From IMG/VR virus record IMGVR_UViG_3300025886_000118, positions 1 through 27,751 of that record: a DNA stretch of 27,751 nt, one strand, 5' to 3'. Made by a program: the position numbers and the translations under genes. A model generated the notes under the pieces. It searched no databases, had not been told where the DNA came from, and was given only the letters and a program-made list of their open reading frames with translations. Position 1 is the stretch's first letter. Each line of letters begins with the position of its first letter. The stretch comes from a virus. Positions 1 to 7,783 of this stretch are shown piece by piece.

Positions 1-2
1 AA

Positions 3-470
3 GATGTATTAATGGCTATGGTATTTTATGGTATGCCTATATTAGCTGAAAATAACAAACCTAGGTTTTTATATTATTTAAAACGAAGAGGTTATAGAGG
101 TTATTCTATGAATCGTCCTGATAAAGTATGGAATAAGCTATCAACTACTGAAAAAGAAATAGGTGGAATACCTAACTCAAGTGAAGATATTAAGCAAGCA
201 CATGCTGCTGCTATAGAATCTTACATAGAAACTTATGTAGGATTAAAAGAAGATGGTTACGGTGATATGTACCATCAAAAGACATTAGAAGATTGGTCTA
301 AGTTCAATATAAACAATAGAACAAAGCACGATGCTTCGATAAGTTCAGGTTTAGCTATTATGGCTTGTAATAAAAATAGATATACGCCAGTTAATAAAAG
401 ACAAACAAAATCTGTAGCTTTAGGTATTAAAAGATATGATAACACGGGTTATAATTCAAAAATAAAATAG
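3..470 (+). CDS. terL: Terminase large subunit, C-terminal fragment (partial at 5' end)
   Basis: The reading frame is open to the left edge (first full codon at base 3), so the ATG at 12 is probably internal and the gene begins outside the window. The visible part is about 155 residues. It has the pattern I associate with the end of the nuclease half of phage large terminases: a small hydrophobic strand followed by YGMPILAENNK, then a tyrosine-rich stretch (YYLKRRGYRGYSMNRP), and later an Ala-rich helix (AHAAAIESYIETYVG). TerL is the packaging motor ATPase and headful nuclease that docks on the portal. The next gene looks like a portal and begins directly after the TAG stop with no spacer, the classical terL-portal order. 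The ATPase motifs and catalytic aspartates lie off the window, so the call rests on this tail and on context. Confidence 0.72.
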   Translation, partial: DVLMAMVFYGMPILAENNKPRFLYYLKRRGYRGYSMNRPDKVWNKLSTTEKEIGGIPNSSEDIKQAHAAAIESYIETYVGLKEDGYGDMYHQKTLEDWSKFNINNRTKHDASISSGLAIMACNKNRYTPVNKRQTKSVALGIKRYDNTGYNSKIK

Positions 471-2882
471 ATGATAAATACTAATTACAATAGTTCTTTT
501 CCAGATCAGGTTGTGCCAGACGTTGAAAAAGCTTCTTATGACTATGGTTTACAAGTAGGTAGAGCCATAGAATCTGAGTGGTTTAGAAACGACAGAGGTT
601 GGCAAGATAGATTTAATACGAACTATAATAATTTCCACAAGCTAAGATTATATGCTAGAGGAGAACAATCTATTCAAAAATATAAAGACGAATTATCTAT
701 TAATGGTGACTTATCTTATTTAAACTTAGACTGGAAGCCCGTACCAGTAATTCCTAAGTTTGTAGATATTGTTGTAAATGGTATGTCTCAAAGATCTTAT
801 GATATAAAAGCTTATGCTCAAGATCCTGAGTCTATAATGAAAAGAACTGCTTATGCTGAAGCTCTACAAAGAGATATGATGCAAAAAGATCTTATAAATC
901 AAATACAACAAATGACAGGTCTTGATGTTTCTAAATCACAAGGTAAAGGTTTGGAGATGGAAAGCGAAGAAGATTTACAGCTTCATATGCAAATGGATTA
1001 TAAAGAATCTATTGAAGTAGCTGAAGAAGAAGTTATTAATAATGTATTAGCTAAAAACAAATATGATTTAACTAGAAGAAGATTAAATCAAGATTTAACT
1101 ATATTAGGTATTGCAGCTACTAAAACATCGTTTAATAGATCAGAGGGTGTTACTGTTGATTATGTAGATCCATCAAGCTTAGTTTATTCATATACTGAAG
1201 ATCCTAACTTTGAAGATTTATATTATGTAGGTGAAGTAAAGCCTATTAGTTTAGCAGAGCTTAAAAAGCAATTTCCTTATTTAACACCTAGTGAACTAGA
1301 AGAAATACAAAAGTATCCAGGTAATCAAAACTACACTAGAAACTGGAGTGGTCGTTATGATGATGATACAGTGCAAGTACTATACTTTGAATATAAAACA
1401 TATACTAATCAAGTATTTAAAATAAAGCAAACTGCATCAGGCCTTGAAAAAGCATTAGAAAAACAAGATACATTTATAGATGCACCAGAAGGTGATAACT
1501 TTAAAAAAGCATTTAGATCAATTGAAGTATTATATTCAGGAGCTAAAATACTAGGGCATGAAAAAATGCTTGAGTGGAAAATGGCAGAGAATATGACTAG
1601 ACCATTTGCAGACACTGTTAAAGTTAACATGAACTATAACATCGTAGCTCCTAGATTATATAAAGGACGTATAGAATCAATTGTAAGCAGAATAACTGGT
1701 TTTGCTGATATGATACAGCTAACACATTTAAAACTGCAACAGGTGATGTCTAGGATAGTTCCTGATGGTGTTTATATGGATATAGATGGTTTAGCAGAAG
1801 TAGATTTAGGTAATGGTACTAATTATAATCCAGCTGAAGCGTTGAATATGTATTTTCAAACAGGTTCTATAGTTGGTAGATCAATGACTCAAGATGGTGG
1901 TATGAACCCAGGTAAAGTTCCAATACAAGAACTTTCTACATCAAATGGTATGGGTAAAATACAATCATTGATACAGACTTATGAGTATTATCTTAAAATG
2001 ATTAGAGACGTAACGGGACTTAATGAAGCTAGAGATGGTACATTGCCAGATAAGCAATCGTTAGTTGGTTTACAAAAGCTTGCTGCTGCTAATTCAAACG
2101 TAGCTACAAGACACGTACTACAAGCTAGTTTATTTTTAACACTTAGAACTTGTGAAAACATATCATTAAGAGTAGCTGATGCTTTAATGTTTCCAATGAC
2201 TAAACAGTCTTTAATGTCTAGTATATCTAGATATAATGTAGGAACATTAGAAGAATTATCTAGTTTAAATATGCATGACTTTGGTATATTCTTAGAATTA
2301 GAACCAGATGAAGAGCAAAAGCAAATACTAGAGCAAAATATTCAAATAGCTTTACAAGCTGGACAAATAGATCTTGAAGATGCTATTGACATTAGAGAAG
2401 TTGCTAATTTAAAGTTAGCTAATCAAATGTTAAAGAAGCGTAGAAAAGATAAAGCAGCTAGAGATCAACAAGCGCAACAAGCTAACATGCAAGCTCAAGC
2501 ACAGTCTAATGCACAGTTAGCAGAGCAAACAGCTATGGCAGAAGCTAACAAGCAGCAGATATTAACTGAGCAAAAGATGCAGCTTGAAAAAGCTAAGAGT
2601 GATTTTGAAGTACAAAAGATGGAGAGAGAAGCACAAATTAAACAACAGTTAATGGAACTAGAGTTTAATTACAATATGCAACTTACTCAAGCTCAAGGGC
2701 AAACTAGAAAACAAGGAGAAGAATTTAAAGAAGATCGTAAAGACGAACGAACCAAAATACAAGCAACGCAACAATCTGAGTTAATAGATCAAAGAAAAAA
2801 TGATTTATTACCGAAGAACTTTGAATCCGCAGGTAATGATACTATGGGTGGATTTGGCTTAGAGCAGTTTGGCCCTAAGTAA
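471..2882 (+). CDS. Portal protein with long C-terminal coiled coil
   Basis: The product is 803 residues, long for a portal (commonly 500-750). The N-terminal third contains RLYARGEQSIQKYKDEL, then LSYLNLDWKPVPVIPKFVDI and a stretch ending DIKAYAQDP, the pattern I recall from portals of crAss-like and related Bacteroidota podoviruses. The portal is the dodecameric ring at the capsid vertex through which DNA enters and leaves. Roughly residues 665-780 are Gln/Ala/Lys/Glu-rich and predicted helical (many QAQ, AEQ and EKAK runs), suggesting a barrel of helices projecting into the capsid, as in P22-type portals. The protein ends in a Gly-rich tail (MGGFGLEQFGPK). The ATG follows the terminase stop immediately, so translation is probably coupled. 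The family call is from memory of conserved patterns plus gene order. Confidence 0.85.
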   Translation: MINTNYNSSFPDQVVPDVEKASYDYGLQVGRAIESEWFRNDRGWQDRFNTNYNNFHKLRLYARGEQSIQKYKDELSINGDLSYLNLDWKPVPVIPKFVDIVVNGMSQRSYDIKAYAQDPESIMKRTAYAEALQRDMMQKDLINQIQQMTGLDVSKSQGKGLEMESEEDLQLHMQMDYKESIEVAEEEVINNVLAKNKYDLTRRRLNQDLTILGIAATKTSFNRSEGVTVDYVDPSSLVYSYTEDPNFEDLYYVGEVKPISLAELKKQFPYLTPSELEEIQKYPGNQNYTRNWSGRYDDDTVQVLYFEYKTYTNQVFKIKQTASGLEKALEKQDTFIDAPEGDNFKKAFRSIEVLYSGAKILGHEKMLEWKMAENMTRPFADTVKVNMNYNIVAPRLYKGRIESIVSRITGFADMIQLTHLKLQQVMSRIVPDGVYMDIDGLAEVDLGNGTNYNPAEALNMYFQTGSIVGRSMTQDGGMNPGKVPIQELSTSNGMGKIQSLIQTYEYYLKMIRDVTGLNEARDGTLPDKQSLVGLQKLAAANSNVATRHVLQASLFLTLRTCENISLRVADALMFPMTKQSLMSSISRYNVGTLEELSSLNMHDFGIFLELEPDEEQKQILEQNIQIALQAGQIDLEDAIDIREVANLKLANQMLKKRRKDKAARDQQAQQANMQAQAQSNAQLAEQTAMAEANKQQILTEQKMQLEKAKSDFEVQKMEREAQIKQQLMELEFNYNMQLTQAQGQTRKQGEEFKEDRKDERTKIQATQQSELIDQRKNDLLPKNFESAGNDTMGGFGLEQFGPK

Positions 2883-2895
2883 TTTTATATTAACT

Positions 2896-2910
2896 ATTAT
2901 ATTATATTAT
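2896..2910 (+). repeat. (ATTAT)x3 tandem 5-bp repeat running into the scaffold start codon
   Basis: Three perfect copies of ATTAT end with the first two bases of the scaffold ATG at 2909. The same unit occurs four times in front of the gene at 5902; the two copies share 17 identical bases ending in ATG. It may be a promoter -10-like or translation-enhancing leader, or chance AT-rich sequence; function is inferred only from the recurrence and placement. Confidence 0.6.
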
Positions 2911-4045
2911 GTCAGAAGAAGTAAAAGAAGAAGGTTCTTTTAAAGTAAAAAAGAAACCAGGTAGACCTAAGAAACTTACCAAACAACAAGAAACTATAAA
3001 AGTAGATTTATCTAAAAAAGAAGATCCTGTAGAAGAAGAAGTAACAAAAGTTGTTATTGATGAAGCTAAGGAAGAGGCTGTTAAAGAAGAGCCAGTAAAA
3101 GAAGTTGTTAAAGAAACAACTGAAGAAAAAGTAATTCCAATACAAGAAGTTACTGAAGAAGAAAAAGTAGAAGAAAATAAAGAGCCAGTTATAGAAACTG
3201 CTCCAGAGCCAGCTAAGCCAGAAATTAACTTACCAGAAAATGTAGAAAAGTTAGTTAAGTTTATGGAAGAAACAGGTGGCACAGTTGAAGACTACGTTAG
3301 ATTAAATGCTGACTACAGCAATATAAATGACGATGCTTTAATTAGAGAATACTACAAACAGACTAAACCACATTTAGACATCGAAGAGGTTAACTTCTTA
3401 TTAGAAGATAACTTTTCATTTGACGAAGATATGGATGAAGAGCGAGATATAAAGAAAAAGAAACTTGCCTTCAAAGAAGAAATTGCTAAAGCCCGTAAAT
3501 TTTTAGAGGACACTAAGAGTAAATACTACGACGAAATCAAGTTGAGACCCGGCGTAACTCAAGACCAACAAAAAGCTACTGACTTTTTCAATAGATACAA
3601 CGAAGAACAGAAAATGGTTCAAAATCAACACGAGAGGTTCCAGAATAACACTAAAAACTATTTTAACCAAGAATTCAAAGGTTTTGACTTCAATATTGGT
3701 GAAAAGAAATTTAGATATGGAGTTTCGGATACTGATGGTGTTGCTAACACCCAATCTGATCTAACTAATTTTGTTGGGAAGTTCCTGAACGAGAAAGGTG
3801 AAGTAAAAGATTATGCTGGTTACCACAAAGCCATTTATGCTGCTGAAAACGCTGATACAATAGCTAATCATTTTTATGAGCAAGGCAAAGCCGATGCTGT
3901 AAAAGATGTGATGGCTAAATCTAAAAATGTAAGTAACGAACCTAGAGTAACATCTACAGGTGATGTATTTATTAACGGATTAAGAGTAAAAGCAATTAGC
4001 GGTGTAGATAGTTCTAAGTTAAAAATAAAAACAAAACAAAAATAA
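2909..4045 (+). CDS. Probable capsid scaffolding protein with an AT-hook
   Basis: The 378-residue product is highly charged. Residues 1-30 are mixed acidic/basic and contain KKKPGRPKKL at 14-23, a textbook AT-hook (GRP core in a basic context). Residues 30-100 are a low-complexity Glu/Lys/Val region. Residues about 105-240 are predicted helical with many Glu, Lys and Asp (EEYKD-type composition), and the C-terminal 100 residues look more compact and end in a basic tail (KLKIKTKQK). Position between portal and major capsid protein, acidity and coiled-coil character are what a scaffolding protein shows; such a protein nucleates procapsid assembly and is usually expelled or cleaved before packaging ends. 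I see no protease motif. An alternative is a head-vertex or DNA-organising internal protein, which the AT-hook would also suit. No Shine-Dalgarno; the leader is an ATTAT repeat. Confidence 0.62.
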   Translation: MSEEVKEEGSFKVKKKPGRPKKLTKQQETIKVDLSKKEDPVEEEVTKVVIDEAKEEAVKEEPVKEVVKETTEEKVIPIQEVTEEEKVEENKEPVIETAPEPAKPEINLPENVEKLVKFMEETGGTVEDYVRLNADYSNINDDALIREYYKQTKPHLDIEEVNFLLEDNFSFDEDMDEERDIKKKKLAFKEEIAKARKFLEDTKSKYYDEIKLRPGVTQDQQKATDFFNRYNEEQKMVQNQHERFQNNTKNYFNQEFKGFDFNIGEKKFRYGVSDTDGVANTQSDLTNFVGKFLNEKGEVKDYAGYHKAIYAAENADTIANHFYEQGKADAVKDVMAKSKNVSNEPRVTSTGDVFINGLRVKAISGVDSSKLKIKTKQK

Positions 4046-4064
4046 AACTTAAAACTAATACAAA

Positions 4065-5540
4065 ATGGGATTAGATATAACTAATGCTCCAGGATTACAA
4101 CCTCACCAAAAAAAGCAAGCTCTAGATACTAATTATCTAGCGTTTAATAGCTCTACTGGTGGTGGTACTTTTGCTGAGCAATACCTTCCGGAATTATACG
4201 AAGCGGAAGTAGAGAGATTTGGTAACAGAACGTTACAAGGTTTCTTAAGAATGGTTGGTGCTGAAATGCCAATGACATCGGATCAAGTAATTTGGTCTGA
4301 ACAAAATAGACTACACGTTTCTTATGATGTTGCAAATATTAAATCTGGTAGTTCTACTATAATTGAAGTACAAGTTGAAAATCAAAAGCAATGTGTTGTT
4401 AGAAAAAATCAAACTGTTGTTATTTCAGATGGTTTAAACACTGTAAAAGCTAAAGTGTCAGATGTTTCAAATGTGACTTCATGGAGTGGAACTCCTGCAG
4501 TAGGAACAGCTGAAGTTACTGTTGTTACTTATAAGGTTGCTGATTTAACAACTAACACTGGGTTAACTGCTGGTGATTCTGTTAAATTATTTGTTTATGG
4601 ATCTGACTTTGGTAAAGGCACTGATGGCATGGACGCTGCAGGTAATATTTCTGCAAATGGTGTTTCTGCTATTCAGCCTGATTTTACTCAATTTTCAAAC
4701 AAGCCGATTATATTAAAAGACATGTATCAGGTTAGTGGATCTGATGCTGCTCAAATTGGTTGGGTTGAAGTTGCTACTGAAGATGGTACTTCTGGATACT
4801 TATGGTATCTAAAAGCTGAATCTGAAACTAGATTAAGATTTGAAGATTACTTAGAAATGAGTATGGTTGAAGCTGAAAAAGATTTAGCTGGTGCTACTAC
4901 TCCAAGTGGATCTGAAGGTTTATTTGCTGCTATTGAAGCAAGAGGAAACATTTATAATGACTTTGCTGGTGCTGCTGCTCCAGGATCTGGCGCTTTAGGT
5001 GATTTCGATGCTATTCTTAAGCAATTAGATAAGCAAGGTGCTATTGAAGAAAATATGTTATTTTTATCTAGAGCTACTGCTCTTGATTTTGATGATATGA
5101 TCGCTGCTCAAGCTGGTGGAGGTTATGCTTCTACTGCTAATGCTTCTTATGGTTTATTTAACAATGAAGAAGATATGGCGCTTAACTTTGGATTTTCTGG
5201 TTTTAGAAGAGGTTCTTATGACTTCTACAAAACTGATTGGAAATATCTAAATGATGCATCTACAAGAGGTTTAACTGGAGATATTGACGGTGTTATGATT
5301 CCTGCTGGAACATCTACTGTTTATGATCAAATGTTAGGTCAAAATATCAGACGTCCTTTCTTACATGTAAGATACAGAGCTTCTGAAGCTGATGATAGAA
5401 GAATGAAGTCTTGGGTTACTGGTTCAGTAGGCGGAGCTTATACATCTTCTTTAGATGCAATGCAAGTTCATTTCTTATCTGAAAGATGTCTTTGTGTACA
5501 AGGTGCAAATAACTTCGTGTTATTTAAATCTACTATATAA
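4065..5540 (+). CDS. Major capsid protein (HK97-fold type, crAss/flavophage-like)
   Basis: The 491-residue product forms the icosahedral shell. Its N-terminal arm (GTFAEQYLPELYEAEVERFGNR, split here around residues 35-55) is followed by a region with SDQVIWSEQNRLH at 72-84. A Val/Thr-rich beta segment (about 95-185) may be an inserted surface domain. The C-terminal part carries RPFLHVRYRASEADDRRMK from 430 and, near the end, HFLSERCLCVQGANNFVLFK from 469. I recall these last two blocks from major capsid proteins of crAss-like and marine flavophages. HK97-fold capsid proteins are often of this size when they carry an insertion. The gene sits directly after the scaffold and before a small decoration-like gene. 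The A-rich leader and lack of Shine-Dalgarno resemble strongly expressed Bacteroidota genes. Confidence is high for capsid protein, moderate for the lineage. Confidence 0.86.
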   Translation: MGLDITNAPGLQPHQKKQALDTNYLAFNSSTGGGTFAEQYLPELYEAEVERFGNRTLQGFLRMVGAEMPMTSDQVIWSEQNRLHVSYDVANIKSGSSTIIEVQVENQKQCVVRKNQTVVISDGLNTVKAKVSDVSNVTSWSGTPAVGTAEVTVVTYKVADLTTNTGLTAGDSVKLFVYGSDFGKGTDGMDAAGNISANGVSAIQPDFTQFSNKPIILKDMYQVSGSDAAQIGWVEVATEDGTSGYLWYLKAESETRLRFEDYLEMSMVEAEKDLAGATTPSGSEGLFAAIEARGNIYNDFAGAAAPGSGALGDFDAILKQLDKQGAIEENMLFLSRATALDFDDMIAAQAGGGYASTANASYGLFNNEEDMALNFGFSGFRRGSYDFYKTDWKYLNDASTRGLTGDIDGVMIPAGTSTVYDQMLGQNIRRPFLHVRYRASEADDRRMKSWVTGSVGGAYTSSLDAMQVHFLSERCLCVQGANNFVLFKSTI

Positions 5541-5566
5541 TTATTAACATTTAAAAGATAAAGAAA

Positions 5567-5839
5567 ATGGGACATATAAAATTAGCAAAAGCCAACGGTG
5601 AGTTTGATATAGTATCAGCTGATAACGTTGGACATGTAAAAGAAAGCGCTACAGGTGATGATGTTGAAATAGCTTATACAAGTGGCTACAAAGCAACTAT
5701 CGCTGGCGCAGGTGCTTATGCTCAAGCTGACGTGTTTAAAGTAGTTAAAGCTTTAGACGTTATGGAAGGCGCTTCTGGCGTTGCTCCATTAGTAGAGCTA
5801 AGCTCAAAAGTAACTGAAGTTACAGTAGCTTCTATTTAA
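5567..5839 (+). CDS. Small protein after the capsid gene, possible head decoration protein
   Basis: The product is 90 residues, alternating short beta-type segments (IKLAKANGEFDIVSADNV, VEIAYTSGYKATI, VFKVVKALDVM, KVTEVTVAS) with Gly/Ala turns. It has no membrane segment and no cysteine. Small beta-rich proteins of about this size directly after the major capsid gene are common in marine podoviruses and are usually virion-associated, but I do not recognise this one with certainty. It starts 26 bases after the capsid stop and is followed by a strong intrinsic terminator, so it closes the head-gene transcript and should be expressed with the capsid protein. A capsid decoration or cement role is inferred only from size, fold type and position. 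Confidence 0.6.
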   Translation: MGHIKLAKANGEFDIVSADNVGHVKESATGDDVEIAYTSGYKATIAGAGAYAQADVFKVVKALDVMEGASGVAPLVELSSKVTEVTVASI

Positions 5840-5853
5840 TAGAACAACAATAA

Positions 5854-5879
5854 GATCCCGCTTCGGCGGGGTCTTTTTT
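5854..5879 (+). terminator. Strong intrinsic terminator with UUCG tetraloop
   Basis: An 8-bp stem (GATCCCGC at 5854-5861 with GCGGGGTC at 5866-5873, one G-U wobble) closes on a C(UUCG)G tetraloop, one of the most stable RNA loops, and is followed by six T. It lies 14 bases after the stop of the 90-aa gene and is one of the few GC-rich spots nearby. It should end or attenuate the head-gene transcript. Confidence 0.92.
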
Positions 5880-5883
5880 AATT

Positions 5884-5903
5884 ATTATATTATATTATAT
5901 TAT
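5884..5903 (+). repeat. (ATTAT)x4 tandem 5-bp repeat running into the start codon at 5902
   Basis: Four perfect ATTAT copies fill nearly all the space between the terminator T-run and the next start codon, ending with the first two bases of that ATG. Seventeen bases ending in ATG are identical with the leader of the scaffold gene. With only 22 bases between terminator and ATG, any start signal for this gene must be here or inside the terminator hairpin. Confidence 0.6.
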
Positions 5904-6696
5904 GGAAACAAAAGAAAAAAAAGCTCCAGCAAAAGCTGTAGCAAAAGAAATTAAAAAAGATACTTGGGAAATTAAAGATAGGTATTATCATTTATTAAAT
6001 AACAAGTCACCATTAACGTTTAGAATTAACTCTAAACACTCTTCAAGAAAACCTTTAATGTATTTTGACGAAGCAAAAGGTTACAATAGAGAACTAAGGT
6101 ATGCAACCAACATGCGAAGTCCATTTGTTGACGAACAAACTGGATCTGCAACCTTAGGTCATATTGTTTTTGAAGATGGTGTATTAATGGTACCTAAATC
6201 TGATGTAGCTTTACAAAAAATGCTTTCACTGTATCATCCAAACAGAAATAAATTATATTCTGAGAAAGATGACGTACAAGAAGCAACTGATGATTTAGAT
6301 TACTTAGAATTAGAAATAGAAGCTTTAAATGCTGCTATGACTATGGACGTTGACCAAGCTGAAGCAATATTAAGAGTTGAATCTGGCTCTAGTGTATCTA
6401 AGATGAGTTCTAAAGAACTTAAAAGAGATTTAATGTTGTTTGCTAGATCAAATCCTAGTTTGTTTATAGAATTAGCAAATGATGAAAATGTTACTCTTAG
6501 AAACTTTGGTATTAGAGCTACTGAAGCTAATATACTAGGTTTATCTCAAGATCAAAGAACATTTACTTGGGCAAGTAATGGTAGAAAATTAATGAACGTT
6601 CCTTTTGACGAAAACCCATATTCAGCTTTAGCTGCGTGGTTTAAAACTGATGAAGGTGTAGAAGTTTATAAATCTATCGAGAAAAAGTTCAAATAA
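5902..6696 (+). CDS. Unrecognised 264-aa protein, probably virion-associated
   Basis: I cannot assign a family. The N-terminus is Lys/Ala-rich and basic (KEKKAPAKAVAKEIKK), followed by a predicted mixed region with WEIKDRYYHLLNNKSPLTFRI, split here by a beta-rich block (residues about 35-105, including GHIVFEDGVLMVPKSD). The second half is helical, with an acidic stretch (EATDDLDYLELEIEAL, about 128-143) and a compact end with AAWFKTDEGVEVYKSIEKK. There is no signal peptide or membrane segment. It lies between head and neck genes, so a structural or assembly role is plausible. Unusually, it is bracketed by intrinsic terminators at 5854-5879 and 6714-6742, so it may be a separate or low-level transcription unit. 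Confidence 0.6.
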   Translation: METKEKKAPAKAVAKEIKKDTWEIKDRYYHLLNNKSPLTFRINSKHSSRKPLMYFDEAKGYNRELRYATNMRSPFVDEQTGSATLGHIVFEDGVLMVPKSDVALQKMLSLYHPNRNKLYSEKDDVQEATDDLDYLELEIEALNAAMTMDVDQAEAILRVESGSSVSKMSSKELKRDLMLFARSNPSLFIELANDENVTLRNFGIRATEANILGLSQDQRTFTWASNGRKLMNVPFDENPYSALAAWFKTDEGVEVYKSIEKKFK

Positions 6697-6713
6697 CAAG
6701 TGACTATAATTAT

Positions 6714-6742
6714 GAGGGGTTACATAAGTAACCTCTCTTTTT
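6714..6742 (+). terminator. Intrinsic terminator after the 264-aa gene
   Basis: A 10-bp stem (GAGGGGTTAC at 6714-6723 with GTAACCTCTC at 6728-6737, one G-U wobble) with an ATAA loop is followed by five T (6738-6742). It lies 17 bases after the stop codon and 12 bases before the next ATG, so the following neck/tail block needs readthrough, antitermination or a start signal very close to 6755. Confidence 0.87.
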
Positions 6743-6754
6743 AAAATATTAAAA

Positions 6755-7780
6755 ATGGCAATAAGCGTAGATACTGTATATAAAACTGTATTACTTATTT
6801 TAAATAAAGAACAAAGGGGTTATATGACACCTGATGAATTTAATAAAATAGGTAGTCAAGTACAAAGAGAAATATTTGAGGCTTACTTTGAAGACTTAAA
6901 TCAACAACTACGTATACCTCAGTCTGACATGGAATATTCAGATAGAGTTGCTGTTACAGATGAAAAAATTGCAGAATTTAAAACTGAAAATGACCAAACA
7001 GTAGCTGAAAAAACTATTGGTGGTACAAATCCTTTTACAACTCCTTCTGAGTTATATAGACTAGGTTCAATCACTTATGAACCAAATACTGCAACATATA
7101 AAGAAATGCAGAGAGTAGGTAGAGCAGAAATATACAATATTAGAAAAGCTCCTTTAACTGCACCTACAACAAATTATCCAATATATTTATACGAAGACAA
7201 TAAAGCTTTAGTTTACCCTGAAACAATAGTTAATCCTTTACATGTTAAAATGCAATACGTAAAGAAACCAACTGATATTAGATGGGGCTATAAGATAGGT
7301 GCTTTAAATCAGTATATATTTACTGATTACGCTTACGATAAAACAGCTTTAAATATAGGCGATACAGTGCAAATTACTTCTAATTATACTTCTGGAGCAA
7401 CCGATGGTACATATTTGCAAGCAGCTTATACTGGAGGTTCTGGGTCTGGAGCTGAATTTACAGTTACTATAACAAGCGGTGTAGTTTCTAGCGTTTCAAT
7501 TACAAGCCAAGGTTCTTCATATTCTAGTGGGGATGTTATTACTTTTACAGATTCCACGTTTGGAACACCCATTGGTGGGCCTTTTCAAGTGGAATTAGAA
7601 GAGTCTAACTTTTTTAGCCAGTCACAACAAGGCTATATAGACTTTGGATTACACAACTCAGAAAGAACAGAGTTAATATTAAGGATTTTGTTATATGCTG
7701 GTGTTGTAATTAGAGATCCACAAATAATACAAATAGCAGCTCAAAAAGTACAACAAGAAGAAGTAAACGAAAAATCATAA
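6755..7780 (+). CDS. Neck/ring (head-tail connector) protein with an inserted beta domain
   Basis: The 341-residue product begins with a helical block whose core is LNKEQRGYMTPDEFNKIGSQ (26-residue neighbourhood from residue 16) followed by REIFEAYFEDLNQ. I recall this signature from a conserved virion protein of crAss-like and marine flavophages that sits in the neck. The conserved family end is also present: FGLHNSERTELILRILLYAG at 297-316, then a helix to the C-terminus. Between them, residues about 200-280 form a Gly/Ser/Thr/Val-rich beta module (GGSGSGAEFTVTITSGVVSS at 227-246) that looks inserted, since helical family sequence resumes after it. A related module occurs in the tail protein at 8869. 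The role, joining portal to tail, is inferred from the family resemblance and gene order; the next gene starts only 3 bases after this stop. Confidence 0.72.
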   Translation: MAISVDTVYKTVLLILNKEQRGYMTPDEFNKIGSQVQREIFEAYFEDLNQQLRIPQSDMEYSDRVAVTDEKIAEFKTENDQTVAEKTIGGTNPFTTPSELYRLGSITYEPNTATYKEMQRVGRAEIYNIRKAPLTAPTTNYPIYLYEDNKALVYPETIVNPLHVKMQYVKKPTDIRWGYKIGALNQYIFTDYAYDKTALNIGDTVQITSNYTSGATDGTYLQAAYTGGSGSGAEFTVTITSGVVSSVSITSQGSSYSSGDVITFTDSTFGTPIGGPFQVELEESNFFSQSQQGYIDFGLHNSERTELILRILLYAGVVIRDPQIIQIAAQKVQQEEVNEKS

Positions 7781-7783
7781 TAA

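Noticed and set aside
2902-3282. Minus-strand open frame of 126 codons opposite the scaffold gene, Ser/Thr-rich
   Set aside because: It mirrors the Glu/Lys/Val-rich low-complexity region of the scaffold: GAA and AAA codons read backwards give Ser and Phe. It has no start context, no neighbours on that strand and no family resemblance.
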